A DNA stretch of 64,000 bases from Acanthochromis polyacanthus (GCF_021347895.1 NC_067132.1:14986023-15050022), one strand, 5' to 3'. Shown: positions 25,701 through 38,140, counted from the stretch's first letter. A program made the numbers and translations. Notes: generated from the letters alone by a model not told the origin.

Positions 25701-27099
25701 TATACATAAGTACAGCTTCCACTTGAGATGTTCCTAATGCATGATTTGAGATGGTAAAAAGTACAAAAAACAAAGAATAGCTTAATGCATTAAATGCAAA
25801 CTTGAAAAACAAAGAGACTACAGATACAGATTAAGAGGAAAAGGAACCAAGACAAAGAGTGACATTGATCAGTCAGGATGAGAATGAGATGAGGCAGTAT
25901 CCATTGTGTTAACACCTAGAGCTAATCAACATGACAGAGTTTATACTTGCCCTAGAAACACCGCATACACACACCCACCCACCCACATACATGGGAAACA
26001 CACACGCTCTTCAAGTTATCCACTAACACACACACATGCAGCTAAACAATGCACATTAAACTGTAATAGTTCTGTTTTGTCTTTCTGTGTGTAAATATGC
26101 ATAGACCCATGTTTATAGAGCAGGTTTGAATCTTAGAAATCACCTCACACCACTTACATCCTCTGTGTCTTCATCAGAAAATCACTGAACCTGAATCAAA
26201 TTTGGCAGCAGCTGGACTTTCCAACCTCTGGTTTTGTTAAGACAAATGAGCAGCAATGAATCTTGATCGTTTGCTACACCTGTCTGCGCATAAACATTTT
26301 AAAGGCCGCAAAAGGCAGAGCCCATACTGGTTTGAAGGTTGTGTGAAGCATGAAGAACATGGAAAGTTGAATAGCTGCAAGCCTTGGTAACAAAGAGAAA
26401 GTGTACCCTGAGACAGGAGAATGAATGTCACTTAAACACGAGTTACCTAAAGGTCACTTAACAAGAAGCCAGTATGAAACAAAACTCAAGCATCTTAACA
26501 AACATACATCATGCATTGTTTTTTGAACATAGTGTTTATTTTTGAAGAATCACAGTCAAGTAGCTGTGACATATTGCTGTTTTTAGAGTTTAAATGTATT
26601 AGGAGGGAGCTAGCATATATTGATGTTGTAAATCAATATTGCTGGAGAGGGGAGCTAATGCTGTGGTATCAAGTGTTCCATTCAAAACTTACACATTTTA
26701 ACAGGGTACGTGCTGAGCAGAAGCAGCATATCTCCTCACAAAATACTATGAGTTACTGTTTTACTTTGTAACTTTATGGAGGAGGCAGTTATGCAATTTA
26801 TACATATGTTCCATTTTAGATTAGAGACCAAAATAAGGAAAAGAAAATGCTTTGCTTAAATGCACAATAGTTCAGCCAAATGCTACAGCTTGGTGTTTGC
26901 TGACAGGCTTGTGAGCAAGACTGAATGGTGAGCAGTGAGAGCAAATAAGGACTACTCCATATTCAGTATGTGTGCTTGTGTGCATGCATGTATGAGCCTG
27001 CATGTGCGTGTAAGTACTTTAGTGTGTGTGTTTGTGCGTGCATGTGCCTGAGCATGTAAAAGCTTAAGTGTGTGTTTATGGGCGTGCGAGTGTGTAGAG
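25701..27099. other. Non-coding DNA, no gene seen
   Basis: Unique AT-rich DNA with degenerate CA words near 25968-26040 and TG/CATG words near 26967-27095. No recognisable protein or element. Confidence 0.6.
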
Positions 27100-27380
27100 G
27101 GGGTTAAGCAGTGGGGTATTCTCGCCTCTGGTCAGAGGTGGAATTAATTTTAGCTGGCAGTCCCACGCTGCGGTCATTTGGTTTAAAGGGAGGTGTTATT
27201 ATCCTGATTTGGCCGTAACGGCTGGGGATTGGATACCCGACTGGCAGCTAGACACTCTCTTTTAAAGACAAAGAGGCTGGAGACTTTTATGACTGAAGAA
27301 TAAATAAGAGTGGAAAACCAGCTAGACTGGAGAATATCAGTCGCCATCAAACAGATACTGAAAATCTGGTCAAATTCTAA
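27100..27380. promoter_or_regulatory. Candidate conserved non-coding element
   Basis: Repeat-free block of higher GC than its flanks, with GGAATTAATTTTAGCTGG, GTCATTTGG and a GGATTGGATA word. No reading frame is kept. Confidence 0.35.
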
Positions 27381-27764
27381 CAGCTCTCAGAAGTGTAGCA
27401 CACCTTAGTTTAATGTTCATAACCATTTTGTTTCATATTTGGAAAGGATGTCAATATAATTTTTTTGGAGTTCTGCCAGAGACCCTATTGAAAGATTCAA
27501 ATGCTGTGTTGCAGTTACCATTTTTCTTTACAGTCCGCTTAACAATAATTTGCAGCTCACACTACAGAAGTAATTTAGAAGTAATGAAGAACAAGATACA
27601 TCAATAATTGCAATCAGATGCTGAGCAATTTGTGAATAAACATTCGTATGTGGGTCACAAAATGCATGTAGATTCACACATAGAAGACCACTACAGTCAC
27701 ATGGAAGCAGACACATACGCGCACACATGTGTACACACACACACACACACGAGCAATAGACTTA
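27381..27764. other. AT-rich DNA ending in a short CA repeat
   Basis: No gene. A short CA microsatellite lies at 27733-27750. Confidence 0.6.
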
Positions 27765-28345
27765 ATCAGAGATGGTGGTTATAAAGTAATTGTATTGTAT
27801 ATTCTTCAGAATGAGCCTAAGCCCCTATTTCATTAAATCAAAGATCTATCTCCTGACAGAAATACCCAAATGACCACATTCCCCATTTTAAATACCAGCC
27901 ATCTGCCAAGGAGGGCCTTTTCAGCGGCCCAATCATTTGCATAACCAAAAGATTATTATTTTTCCCCTATGAAAGTTGAAATGACTGAATAATTATAATG
28001 TAGTGGATTAGAATGAGGAAAAAACATGCCTTGATGTCAGAGAAGATTGCTGAGTAGTCACTATAATCACTGCTTAGGTTTTTAATCAGAGTGAAATACG
28101 GGCCATAAATTATTGCCTTTCATGCAAACTTGTGTTTATGCACCGGCGCATCACAAATCTAATTTTTCAGCATTTTTAAGAGGCTTAAAAGATAGTTATT
28201 TTAGTTCAGGAGCTCTGAATTAAAAATCATTCGGGTATACTTTCACTCGTGGGGATTATGCTCCATACTGTAAGGTTTTTTCCAGAATTACATTATAAAC
28301 TTGAAATAACCTGCCCTTGCTTCAGCACAGCTGCCTGTGTCTCAT
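27765..28345. promoter_or_regulatory. Candidate enhancer with octamer and homeodomain cores
   Basis: CCAATCATTTGCATAA (27929-27944) joins a CCAAT word to a perfect octamer at 27935-27942. TAATTATAATG, TAAATTATTG and several TTTTTAATC/AATTAAAAAT words follow. The block is repeat-free and stops occur in all frames. Confidence 0.4.
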
Positions 28346-28899
28346 ACATGCCAGCCAGCTGAGATACAAACATAAAATACATGACATGGACTATAACTTT
28401 CAGCTCATATTGTGTAATACCTGGAAACCTTCATCTTAATATCCTAAAGGAGTGTGCTTTGGTACACTGAATGTATTGCATCACTCTGGAACCTACAACT
28501 CATAAAAGTATGTACTGTTAAATCTTAACGCCAATGTACTGTACTGTACAGCAGTGGAGTGTCAAAAGAAGAACTCATACATTTATTTAAATACCTTTCA
28601 GCTAGAAAGTGAAAGATAGTTTTAATATTACAAAACACCTCAGGATTCAGCTACTAAGATAAGATGCTCTGAGCCATGAACAGAAAAACGGCAGACATAC
28701 GTACAATCGGTTTATCTATGAGCCCCATTCTCGCTGCTCACAAGCTAAACACAGCAAAGTCTATGATGCCTGCACACTCCTTATCCTTAACAAAGCAGCA
28801 AAGCCAATCCATTGTGCTGGATCCTTCTGTAACAAATTCATACATCCATATCGACACACCAGGAAACAAGACACCCAAGGAGCGAGGGATAGAGTGATG
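28346..28899. other. Non-coding DNA, no gene seen
   Basis: Unique sequence with short unrecognised frames only. Confidence 0.6.
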
Positions 28900-29770
28900 G
28901 ACAGAGAGATGGAGGGATATATTTCCCCTTCTCTTTTTGTTTCGTTGGGGGTATTAGTAATCAGAGCCCCCTTTGGTCTTTACAGCTGCAAATTGCTTTG
29001 GCACCTCTTCCCCCTGCAGTCTGTCCTGCCAAATCCGCCCATGATGTATCATTATCGCAACTTTGGGTGGAAATCCATAGAATCAATAGGTTTGTCAGGG
29101 AAACTCACGCCTGGGATTGCTTACATGCTGTGAAGCTTGTTCATCCACTAGTCAGGCCTATCCTGCCACAGGCAACAACGGGAAAAAAAAAACAGCAAAA
29201 AACAATCTGTATGTCTGTATATTCAAAATGTACATGAAGGCTCATACACACATTCAAACATTCACATATGCAAAAAAATACACAGTCGCTGGGACACAAA
29301 AATGCAGATATATCTCTGTATATGTTTTTCTATGTATTTGTCTGCTCCATATAGACTCTGTATGTTTGTGTATCTGTCTGTCCTGTCTTCCCATCTGCCC
29401 TTATCTTTGCCTATCTGTCTGTGTTTTACTTCATTAGTCGAGATGGTCAGCAGGAGCTGGATGGACGTCTCTTCCCATGTAATTACTGTCCGGTAAACAG
29501 GTCAGAAGGGTAGAGTCCAGCCACAGCTGCTGCAGCTTGCAGCAACTCACACACATATACACACAAGCACATGCACGCATGCATGCACAACCACACACAC
29601 TGACTGTGGATCCTGAGCTTTCAGAGTGGTATTGATTGGTTGGGCTGTGACATCTCCTAAGCCATGTCACCCCTGTGAAAGAAGCCTCCAAATTGACCAA
29701 TAATAAAGTGGTGGAAGTTGTAGTGGCACTCTCCTGGGAGCTGTCCGTGTGGACTGTGTCACTGTGTTTG
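28900..29770. promoter_or_regulatory. Two candidate regulatory patches split by CA-rich DNA
   Basis: 28930-29170 and 29430-29770 are repeat-free and balanced in composition. Between them (about 29170-29430) lie an A-rich run and degenerate CA/TATG words. The 156-codon minus-strand frame (29434-29904) overlaps this and the CA words and matches nothing known. Confidence 0.3.
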
Positions 29771-29924
29771 TCGGCGAAGCATGTGTCTACGTATGTGTAT
29801 GACTGTGTGCGCACTGGATATATGTGTGTGCCCTCTTTCCTTGCAATCCCCATCAACACCACAGTGACCATCTCTGTTGAAACACATTTACACATTTTAG
29901 ACATACATAAATCTTAACATTCTG

Positions 29925-30970
29925 GTCAACCTTGATCCACTGTAGTTTGGTTATCAGTCAAATACATCTGTGGAAGACGCTGTATCGCAGGCTGGGCATA
30001 CTGTGTTAAAACATCTTCAAGGTAAAAAGTCCTAGAATGTTGTTCATAGATCACAGCCCTGCATTTAGTGCCATTGTACCATCTGAATTGGTGTTAAATC
30101 TTAGGGGCCTTGGCCTTTGTAATTCCATTCGTAAATGGTTACATGACTGAATGGAGGACCTCAGACAGTCAGAGTAGATGTCAGCCACTCAGCTACCATG
30201 GTTCTCAACACAGGAGCACCACAGCAATTTTGCTTTTGTCAATTACTGTAAAGTCTTTTCACACTCTATTTCTAAGTGATTGGAGTGATAGATGACAATC
30301 ATGACAACTACTATTGGAGTGAGGGACCCATACATATGGTACCAAGAGTGCAACCTCCACCTAAATGTTGACAAAGAGATTATTGATAGTTTTTGGAAGT
30401 GCAAAACTATTCAGCTATCTGTGTTCATCAACAAAGTTGAAATAGTGTACAATTTTAGATTCTAAATAATTTAGATGTCAGACCTACTCTCTTAGTCTAT
30501 ACTTTTTTCAATGCCTTCGGTTTTCTTTGGTGCTGCTACGGAGCATTCATGCAAGAGACATACTGGTGTGGTTGGGCAACTGAACAACACCACAAACATG
30601 AGTGGAGGGCAGTGAAATAGGCTTTGAAAATTATAGGAACACCACTGCCACAGATTCAAGAGATTTACACCTCCAGCTATAGAAAGAAGGCCCTAAGTAT
30701 TATGGAGGACACCAGCTACCCAGCACATGGTCTGTTCTCATTGCTTCCCTCAGGAAAACCCTGACAGAGCATTAGAGCTCGCAGCAGCCGCTTCAAAGAT
30801 AATTTTGACCTTCAGGGAGTTAGATTACTGAGCAGTTGACACTTAACGTAACTCATAGTAATTATTTGTTAGATTTAATGTTTGTTATTATTGCTTGTTA
30901 AACTTATTTATATAGTTTTAAGGGCTGAGAGAGAACCAAGTCAGATGCATTTCATTGCTTTTTAGTGTAC
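29925..30970 (+). mobile_element. Degraded LINE (CR1/L2/Rex1 group) reverse transcriptase and 3' end
   Basis: Translated in shifting frames, the block shows landmarks of a fish CR1/L2/Rex-type LINE in the correct order. They are SVEDAVSQ near 29960, then MLFIDHSPAFSAIVPSELV at about 30037-30095 (RT motif A with its Asp), and NLHLNVDKE..IDSF at about 30352-30395. Toward the C-terminus come IGTPLPQIQEIYTSSYRKKA and DTSYPAHGLFSLLPSG at about 30630-30760. The FADD box is lost or unrecognisable, and several stops and shifts break the frame. The 5' part (endonuclease) is missing, as usual for LINE copies truncated during target-primed insertion. The 3' tail is not sharp. Such enzymes copy element RNA into the genome; this copy is dead. 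Confidence 0.87.
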
Positions 30971-31839
30971 AACTGTACTTTTGCATGTGCAGTATATGGC
31001 ATCAAAATTTAACTATTTTTCTATTCATACTCAAACTCTATTCTTACCAGAGTTTCATGTATACAAGGCTAACAGTCTAACACTTTGCATTTTGATCCTT
31101 GATTCAAACATTTTGCTTTTAAGCATGTGTAGTTATTGCACTATCAAGTGCCCAGATAGCTACAGCATCGAACAGCTTACATTATGCAAATGTAATTGGC
31201 TGTACTTGGCTCAAGTAAATGTATTCCTATTAAAATGACATGTGAAAGGAATGCACATTTGAACATGAATGTATATAAAACTCAGCTTTTATAACTGTAC
31301 AGCATATGCATTTTAGTTTAAATAGGAATAAATTTAAAGAAGAAAAAGTCCACATCGTCTAAACTCTGAAAATAAAACCGTGATCATGGTTTTAGAGTCT
31401 CTCAATTGTCACTTTACACTTAAGGGTGCTATATCATGCACAGCTTTGTCTTTTTTGACAAACTGTACATTAAAAATCTTTGCAGTTGGCTATTGAACTA
31501 AATTATTTACTGTGTACAAATAGTTTCTAAAATGCTCTCTTGGAGATGTGGATACATCTGAGTTATAAATGCTGCAAATTTTACCTCAAAATATGACTCT
31601 AAATGAGTCAGAAGATAGTGTTCAATCCTGATCTCCTCCGCAATGCCCTGGCTTCCTAAATAGGTATGATATTAAATGTCTGTGACGGCCAGAAACTCCA
31701 TGAATGTTGCTTCACACTGCTGGCAGTTGTTGAGAGGGCAGACAAAATTTCAAAGTTTATGTAAAGACCCTTCACTTACTGACTCATTAATCTTCACTGA
31801 GCGAGATCAACCTTAAAAACAAACAAAAAAAAGCACAAA
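30971..31839. other. AT-rich DNA, no gene seen
   Basis: Unique sequence with a single octamer ATGCAAAT (31194-31201) followed by GTAATTGG. No reading frame of interest. Confidence 0.6.
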
Positions 31840-32720
31840 TTTTTGTGTGTGTGTATGTGTGTGTGCACAGGCGTTCCAACACCAGCCTCATTATAGCGCC
31901 GCTTTATGCACAAAGACTGTGGGGTCACATTGATTTGACTCCCTGGAGTATTAGCATGGGATTACAGCAGTCAACAGGCCTTCATTAATGTGTGTGTGTG
32001 CGCGCGTGTGTGTGTGAGGGAGTGAATGAGAGAGAGAGATGAACCAAGGGTAATTAGTACATAGAATAGTCCGACATGCTGCGTCTCTGCCATGGAGAGT
32101 GTGTTTGAGTGCGTGTGTGTGTGAGTAACTGTGTGAGTGAGAGGATGAGTGTATTTGTGTGCCCTCATTAATTCTTTGTACTAATACAACCACCACCCTG
32201 CTTGAAGTGTTAGACTCTTTGAGAGCTTCTCATCTTTATGATTTAACACTTTGATCTGAGAGTTTGATTGTGTGTGGGCGGGGGCAAGTTAGTTGATGCT
32301 GGTGTGCATGTCCCTTTGTATTAAGTCATGTGCATGTGTGTTATTATACTTGTGTTCAATAGGCTTGTATGAATATGTATGTTTCTGTTATGTCTTCACC
32401 TGTGTGTTGCTGTGCACGTGCCTATTAGAGAGAAACATATCCAACATCTTACAATCACTTGTCCACAGTGTGTGTCTGTGCAAGCGTGTGTGTATAATGA
32501 CACCCAATTCAAACACTTGGTGGATTACTCATCATTACAATTTGCATAACTTTGAAGTATTCATATCATTAGTGAGGCAATTACAATAATTAACATGGGA
32601 ATCCATGTCAATGGGCCACAGCCACGAGGCAAGTGCAATTACAACTATGCTAATTAGGGTTTGATTAAGCTTTTAAAGAACAATCGGCTTATTTAACTGA
32701 ACATATTCAAGAGGCTGTAG
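31840..32720. promoter_or_regulatory. Enhancer-like DNA interleaved with TG repeats
   Basis: Imperfect TG tracts at 31842-31864 and 31988-32017 (the latter with a CGCGCG core). The cleanest part is 32490-32720: octamer ATTTGCAT at 32540-32547, then CAATTACAATAATTAACA, CAATTAC, CTAATTAGG and GATTAAGC within 130 bases, a dense homeodomain cluster. Confidence 0.4.
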
Positions 32721-33109
32721 AGACCATACCCCAACCCGCCTCCCTCCCCCTCACACACATCCTTTTACTCACACCACCTGATGGTGAAACATGCACATAT
32801 GCAAGCACACACACATTAATTTACCCATGGAAACACTTGTGTGTATGTAGAAGCACCAGGTGTGCAAGGCGGTAGATGCACACACAGCACACTGTCACTG
32901 CCATGTGTACACACAGTGTAGAGATAGACACACACATACACACATATAGTAGCATACAAATCCATGCCCTTATGCACATACACACATGGCTGCACACTCA
33001 CTGTCTCCCTCCTCCCTCCCTCCTCCTTTTGTTTTGTCCGCCAGTCTTTCTGTCCAGACAAGAAGACAGGATGTGTGTGTGTGTGTGTTTTTTTTTTTCC
33101 ATTGAACAA
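32721..33109. repeat. CA-rich degenerate simple-sequence region
   Basis: Scattered CA and ACACAT words across 32740-33000, a CT-rich patch at 33000-33030, and a TG tract running into T at 33073-33099. No gene. Confidence 0.7.
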
Positions 33110-33450
33110 GAACAATTTGCTGTCTGATGTTGGAAGCCTCATTGTAGTGACGGGGCCTAAATTAAAGTGTGGGCTTATTAAAGCTTGTGCATGTATGTGT
33201 ATGTGTGTGCGCGCGCATGTGCTCCTGACACTGATCCGCCCAATAAACTCACTGTCCGTGACTAAGAGTGTGCTCGCAGCAAGACAGACACAATTGCCTG
33301 TTAAGTCAGTGTTGCTTTTATTGGGCCTCCCTGAACAATGCCTTGATGTGTGTCATGGCTCAAACCAACATCAAGACAAACTGAGATTATTTTAATGAAT
33401 TAACATGCCCTCCTCTTCGCTGTGAGGGCATTTTCTGAATGGTGATCTAC
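33110..33450. promoter_or_regulatory. Candidate conserved non-coding element
   Basis: Repeat-free except for a TG/CG patch at about 33190-33220. Contains CCCAATAAAC, ACAATTGCC, a TTATTGGGC inverted CCAAT and TTTTAATGAATTAACAT. Unrecognised frames only. Confidence 0.33.
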
Positions 33451-36180
33451 GCACACCTTTGCACCTTACAAATATATTCTGTTTGGCCAGGTTTTCTTTA
33501 TGTCTCCATTTTTCCTCTAAATTCAGTTTTCACAGCTGAATGAAATGCTGTTTTCATATAATTTTAGAGCTTGCTTTAACCTGAATGGAAAAGTGATTTG
33601 GATTGTATCTCGCTGGATCGTTCCAGGAGCTTTGGTCTTTTGAGTCTAATGCGCAAAGTAGAATAAAAACACTTATAACTCAATCCTATTTGACCCAAGT
33701 CAAAGCAGAGTTCTCTACACTTTTTTTTTTCATGAACACATATGAATGATTTAATCTTTTATCACGGGTCTGGGCCTTATTAAAATATATTGCTTCTTTT
33801 GTCCAGTGGTGTCCTGCCAGATACAGACCCATGACCCAGTTTTTGGTCCAAGCTCAACATTGAAGCCAACTGTTTTAAAACAGAAATTTATCTTCTCTCT
33901 TTTGGAGTTCTTATTGTCACAACTACAGTAGAAGTAAATCAAAGCAAGAAAAAAGTGAATGATAGAGTCAAATTGTCTGTCTTATGGTCTGAGTCAGTCT
34001 GGGTCAGCTAGTCGATGAATGTCACTCACTGCCATGTCAGGGTCACTATGGAGCAAATAAAGCGCTGTCTTGGAAAGTCTATAATAACCATTGACAAGAG
34101 GAGTGCTGTTTATTTGTTATGACACACATACGGGTGAGCACTCATACTGTACTTGTACGTGCACATCGCATTCACACTTTAACAGACGCACAATAAGCAC
34201 CTCCATTCAGCTTAAGTCTGCCTCTGCTTCTAAGTTGCCTTCTGAGATCAGTTTGGTAAGACTGCATATGTGTGAGCCAGTCGGAGGTATGTGTGTGTAA
34301 ATACTGGATTTCCATATAGTGTGTGTGCGGTTGTGCAGCTATCATCATTACCCTAGTCAATACCCACATGTCCACGTATTGATCACTCTATCGATGAGCA
34401 ATGAAGGATCTCAGGCTGCAGAGAGCTTTGTGGATCTGTTTAGACTTTTACTGAGACCACACAGTGAGATCAGCTCAAGTTCAGTTAAAGATCACCTCCA
34501 GGGCAAGATTATTGGCTCTTATGCAGTTTTACAGGCAGCATTGAGTACACATCTGATTATGGTGTTTCAAATAAAAATACATGTTATCGTATGTTTGTTT
34601 GTTTTCCAAAGAAAATGGGTGTTCTTTTTCCAAATCTATTTGTTAGTTTTATCCTCTGGACATGTACTTGAACACACCTCTAATCATTACATGTAATGTT
34701 TGTAAGCTCGAGGGTTTAATCTCCTGCTACAGGCATGCTGATCAAAAGTTTTTTGCACTTGAAAGTGTAAATTATAAATCAGAGTTGTATGCATTCGTTC
34801 ATTTTGTTTTGCTATTGAATCATCTTTAACGATCCTCAAAACTGTAGTCAGAGATGGTAAATTAAACTTGCACTTACTGTTGTCTGACAAAGGAAGGTAT
34901 TTCATGTAGTCTTTTTATTTATTACGTCAAGCGAACCATATGAAATCACCAAATACCCCCCCCTTTTTTCCCCGCAATTACAAACCATATTACAGTGACT
35001 GTTAAACTGCAACCTAACAGTGTGCAATTGAAATGCTGTATAAACTTTCTATATGTATATTAACGAAGGGCAAATTCTTCCAGACTGTAATTTGAGGGCC
35101 ACCCTATATCGGAGAAGTCATGCTTATTTTATGCCAGAGGTTCTTCATCTTTTCCAGCCCACGCCAGAATTAGAAGTTTAGTGTCTCACCCTGAGAAGAA
35201 GGCTCATTAAAACATATTACTACTCTTGACATGCAGGAACTCACCAACGGCCCATTTAACTCCAAAGCCAGAGTTCATGGAACCGATGGACAGTTTCCGT
35301 GCATAATTAACTTACTGAACACACTGTATCTGATTCTGTAAGTCTGCTTCTTGCTAAGGTTGATAATGTAAGCCATAAGATCATGTGATTGTGCGCCCAG
35401 GTGCAGTTTTATATATTTTCTACTGCATGACATTACACTAATTGTAATGCTATGTGCTGAAAGAATCAATAAATTTGAATTTATTTAAGCTTTTTAACTC
35501 AAATGAAAAATAATTTTAGTTTGTCATATTTTTTTCCTCATATGAACTCAGATTTGCAATGTACCCTTTTGGTCAATCAGCAGTAATTTACGTACAAATA
35601 TGATCAATTTGAATCTAAAAGTACAAAAACAGGTGTGAACTGTGCAAAGATCGGATCCTTTACAAATTAAACAGGAACAGATGTGCGAGCATAAGCAGGG
35701 TGGGAAATTATATTCTGATTTGGTGAAAGTTGTGATGAGAGAGAGAGAGAGGGTTTCTGAAAATAGTATTGATAATAATACATAATGAAGCACTTCTAAC
35801 GTGCCTGTTGATTTTGATTCTTCCATATTTTACTCTACTTGATATATATTTTCTTATAATTCTGCTATATTTTATCCTTTTTCTTGCTCTAGTCTGTTTT
35901 TCTTGCTACCGTAGTTGGACAGTGCATCTCTTCAGATCTGTGTTTTGCTCGCCCACAATTCTAGGGCTGTATTTGAATATGCGCCTGACCAAAGTGTGAC
36001 TATTTGTTATGTTTGAGAAACGGCATCAGGAAATAGTTGCAGCTAAGAAAAGATAACTGTATTGGGTGTGAATTTTATTCCTATGCGCATGTATGAGATG
36101 ACAATTGTGCTTTCCAGCATCAACCTCTGTAGGGCCCATTTAACTTTTGGGTGTGATGACACTCCTCATTGCTGCACTTA
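33451..36180. other. AT-rich unique DNA, no gene seen
   Basis: Includes T and C homopolymer runs near 33720 and 34955-34970 and a GA tract at 35737-35751. A 14-bp perfect palindrome (CATTACATGTAATG) lies at 34685-34698. The 125-codon frame at 34319-34696 matches nothing known. Ends at the TA beside a Tc1 remnant. Confidence 0.55.
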
Positions 36181-36429
36181 AACTGATCAGCTACAACATT
36201 AAAACCCACCTGTCTGATGGGCTCACTTTATGCCACCAAATCAGCTCTGATCTGTCTGGTTATGGATATAGGACATCTAGTGGTGTCTGACTCTGGGACT
36301 TTTGAATGTCTGGTGAACATATGAACATGTTGGGCTCTGAGTCATGTTCCTTGAACTGTTCCTGAGAAGTTGATGCCATGTGGCAGTGGGCACTATTGTT
36401 GACAGACATGACTTTTAATGATGATCAGC
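36181..36429 (-). mobile_element. Internally deleted Tc1-like element, about 249 bp
   Basis: The left end AACTGATCAGCTACAACATT followed by AAAACCCACC closely matches the TIR type of a widespread fish Tc1 family. The right end TTTTAATG then ATGATCAG (36413-36428) matches the inverse of the same TIR with about seven bases missing. TA lies on both sides (36179-36180, 36430-36431). Inside, the minus strand reads HCHMASTSQEQFKEHDSE, the second-Asp region of a Tc1 transposase, then SPD and LDVLY words toward the third catalytic site. The N-terminal two thirds are deleted. It is a MITE-like relic that could only have moved with help from a full-length relative. Confidence 0.78.
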
Positions 36430-36740
36430 TAATTAAAAATAAGTCAACTGTGGAAAGATAAGTAGTAGAGATAAAGTGCAACAATAACTACTTGCTTACT
36501 ACTTACATGCTTATTTTGTATGAATTTCCCTCAAAATAACACTTGTATTCACAAGGTTTTATTCAGTTTGATGTGGCAAATGCAGTTTACGACGCTACGA
36601 GCACACCAGAGTTTTTTCTGAACAGTTTACCCAGAATTATGTGATGTCTGATGTTAACAAAACATCACGGAGTACATTTCCATGACAGCATTGGAGCATA
36701 ATGTGTGTCAACGTAGTCAGTTTGTCTGGAAAAAAAAAAA
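36430..36740. other. AT-rich DNA, no gene seen
   Basis: Unique sequence; an A run lies at about 36730-36742. Confidence 0.6.
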
Positions 36741-37420
36741 AAGCCTGCAGGCCTCTTACATTTTCTCCCTCTTCCCACCTTTCAATTTCTGCTCCCCCCA
36801 TCCTCTTTACCATCACTCTCCCTTCTCCCTCCACTACCCCTGCCCAGGCCCCTCCTCATCCATACCCCCAGGGTGTCCTGAGACCCTTCATTACTGTCGC
36901 TATGGTAACACCTCAACCATTTGACAGTGGTCCCGGACACTCCTCCCCACCCACCCATCTTCTTTTCCTGACTCCTTCACTCCTTCTGTCCTTGTCTTCC
37001 TCCTCTTCAGCCCCCCTCCCCTCCCAAAGTCCCTCCTGCTCCTCTCAAAACATGGCTTCCGGACAAAAATCACCAAATCACAGCAGCAAGTGGGGCATAT
37101 GATGATGGGACGACCCCCTGAGGTTTTCCTCTCTCCCCAACCACTCCTTAAATGGCTGGAGCAATCATAACGTCCTAACACTTTGAAGTCAAGTCTCAAT
37201 TCCACTCTTTTCACTTTCTCCGTCTGTCTCCCCGTCTGTCTGTCCCTCTTTTCCGTACACGCTTTCCTCAAGAATCAAATTGGCTGACTTGTGGGCCTAT
37301 ATTGCCGTGACAGAGGGATGTCGTGCTGACTATTTCTCAACCAAATCAGTCGGCATCCAATTAAACATGGGAATATTGATCTCACGCCTCATTTCTGAGG
37401 ATTAGTATTCCCTTTGAAAC
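36741..37420. promoter_or_regulatory. Pyrimidine-rich then enhancer-like DNA around an X-box
   Basis: A plus-strand CT-rich stretch (about 36760-37060, low complexity) surrounds a repeat-free island with a perfect RFX X-box. From about 37080 to 37400 the sequence is balanced, with AATTGG, TCCAATTAAAC and GATTAGTATT words. The 133-codon frame at 36701-37102 is Pro/Ser-rich because of the CT tract and is not considered a gene. Confidence 0.35.
36896..36909 (+). promoter_or_regulatory. Perfect RFX X-box
   Basis: GTCGCTATGGTAAC fits every position of the X-box consensus GTHNYYATRRNAAC bound by RFX factors, which regulate ciliary and neural genes (established). About 18 bits of information, so well under one hit is expected by chance in this window. 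No nearby start codon of a known ciliary gene is seen. Confidence 0.5.
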
Positions 37421-37904
37421 ATGCTCTGTTTGAAACATGGCCATGATGAAAACACACATGGACACATGCGCGCACACACACACAAAATATACATGCTGAG
37501 AGACATGAGCGCTGTTGGCTGTCTGCCCTCCAGGTGTGACATGATGATCAGCTGTCGTTACGGCTCGCCTTCACGTTGGTGACAGTAGATGATGTCGACA
37601 TGAGATTTAAGGCCCCTGTTGCTTCTGCGATGCCAAGTTCATGCTCATACACACATGCTGAACGCGCTTTCAAAGATACACACATACACGTATATACACA
37701 CTGGGTCAGATCAGTTCTCCCTGGCCACCTCTGTGCTTTGTAGCGATGTTTTAATCATGATCGGGTTTGTTTGTAATTATAAACACTCTGAGACGCCCAT
37801 ATCAAAGAGCTTCATAGAATTCAGGCCTATGGGTATCCTTGGTTGCTTTTGAAAAATGTACACACACACACATACACACTAACAAACACACACGCTTAAA
37901 TGCT
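37421..37904. other. CA-rich DNA with a small regulatory-looking island
   Basis: CA words at about 37470-37485 and 37860-37890. The island 37500-37650 is repeat-free and contains several CpGs (TCGTTACGGCTCGCC). No gene. Confidence 0.45.
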
Positions 37905-38140
37905 TCACTTCAAAAGCAGACCCTTCTTTCTGAGATGTCTGCACAGCTTTTGCATACACCTTGAAGGCCTTTTGCCCAGAGCCCCAAGGTCAACACAAGT
38001 TGTTTGTGCATGTCGTGTCGAGCCGTCCCCTGGGCTCAGCTGCTTCAGAGGCCAGGCCTCGCTTTTTTACACCGCGAATGCCCATCCTTCAAAGTCAACC
38101 CCCAACATCTGAGAGAAACAACACTTTGAAAGCTTAAGTT
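37905..38140. promoter_or_regulatory. Candidate conserved non-coding element
   Basis: Balanced, repeat-free sequence with an AAGGTCAA nuclear-receptor-like half-site at 37986-37993 and a CpG-bearing stretch at 38010-38080. A 70-codon frame crosses it but resembles nothing known. Confidence 0.3.

Noticed and set aside
26121..26135. Pol III B box (GGTTTGAATCT-like)
   Set aside because: No A box upstream at the spacing of a tRNA or SINE.
29434..29904. 156-codon minus-strand frame
   Set aside because: Overlaps CA words (Cys/Val/Ala-rich segment) and regulatory-looking DNA; no recognisable domain.
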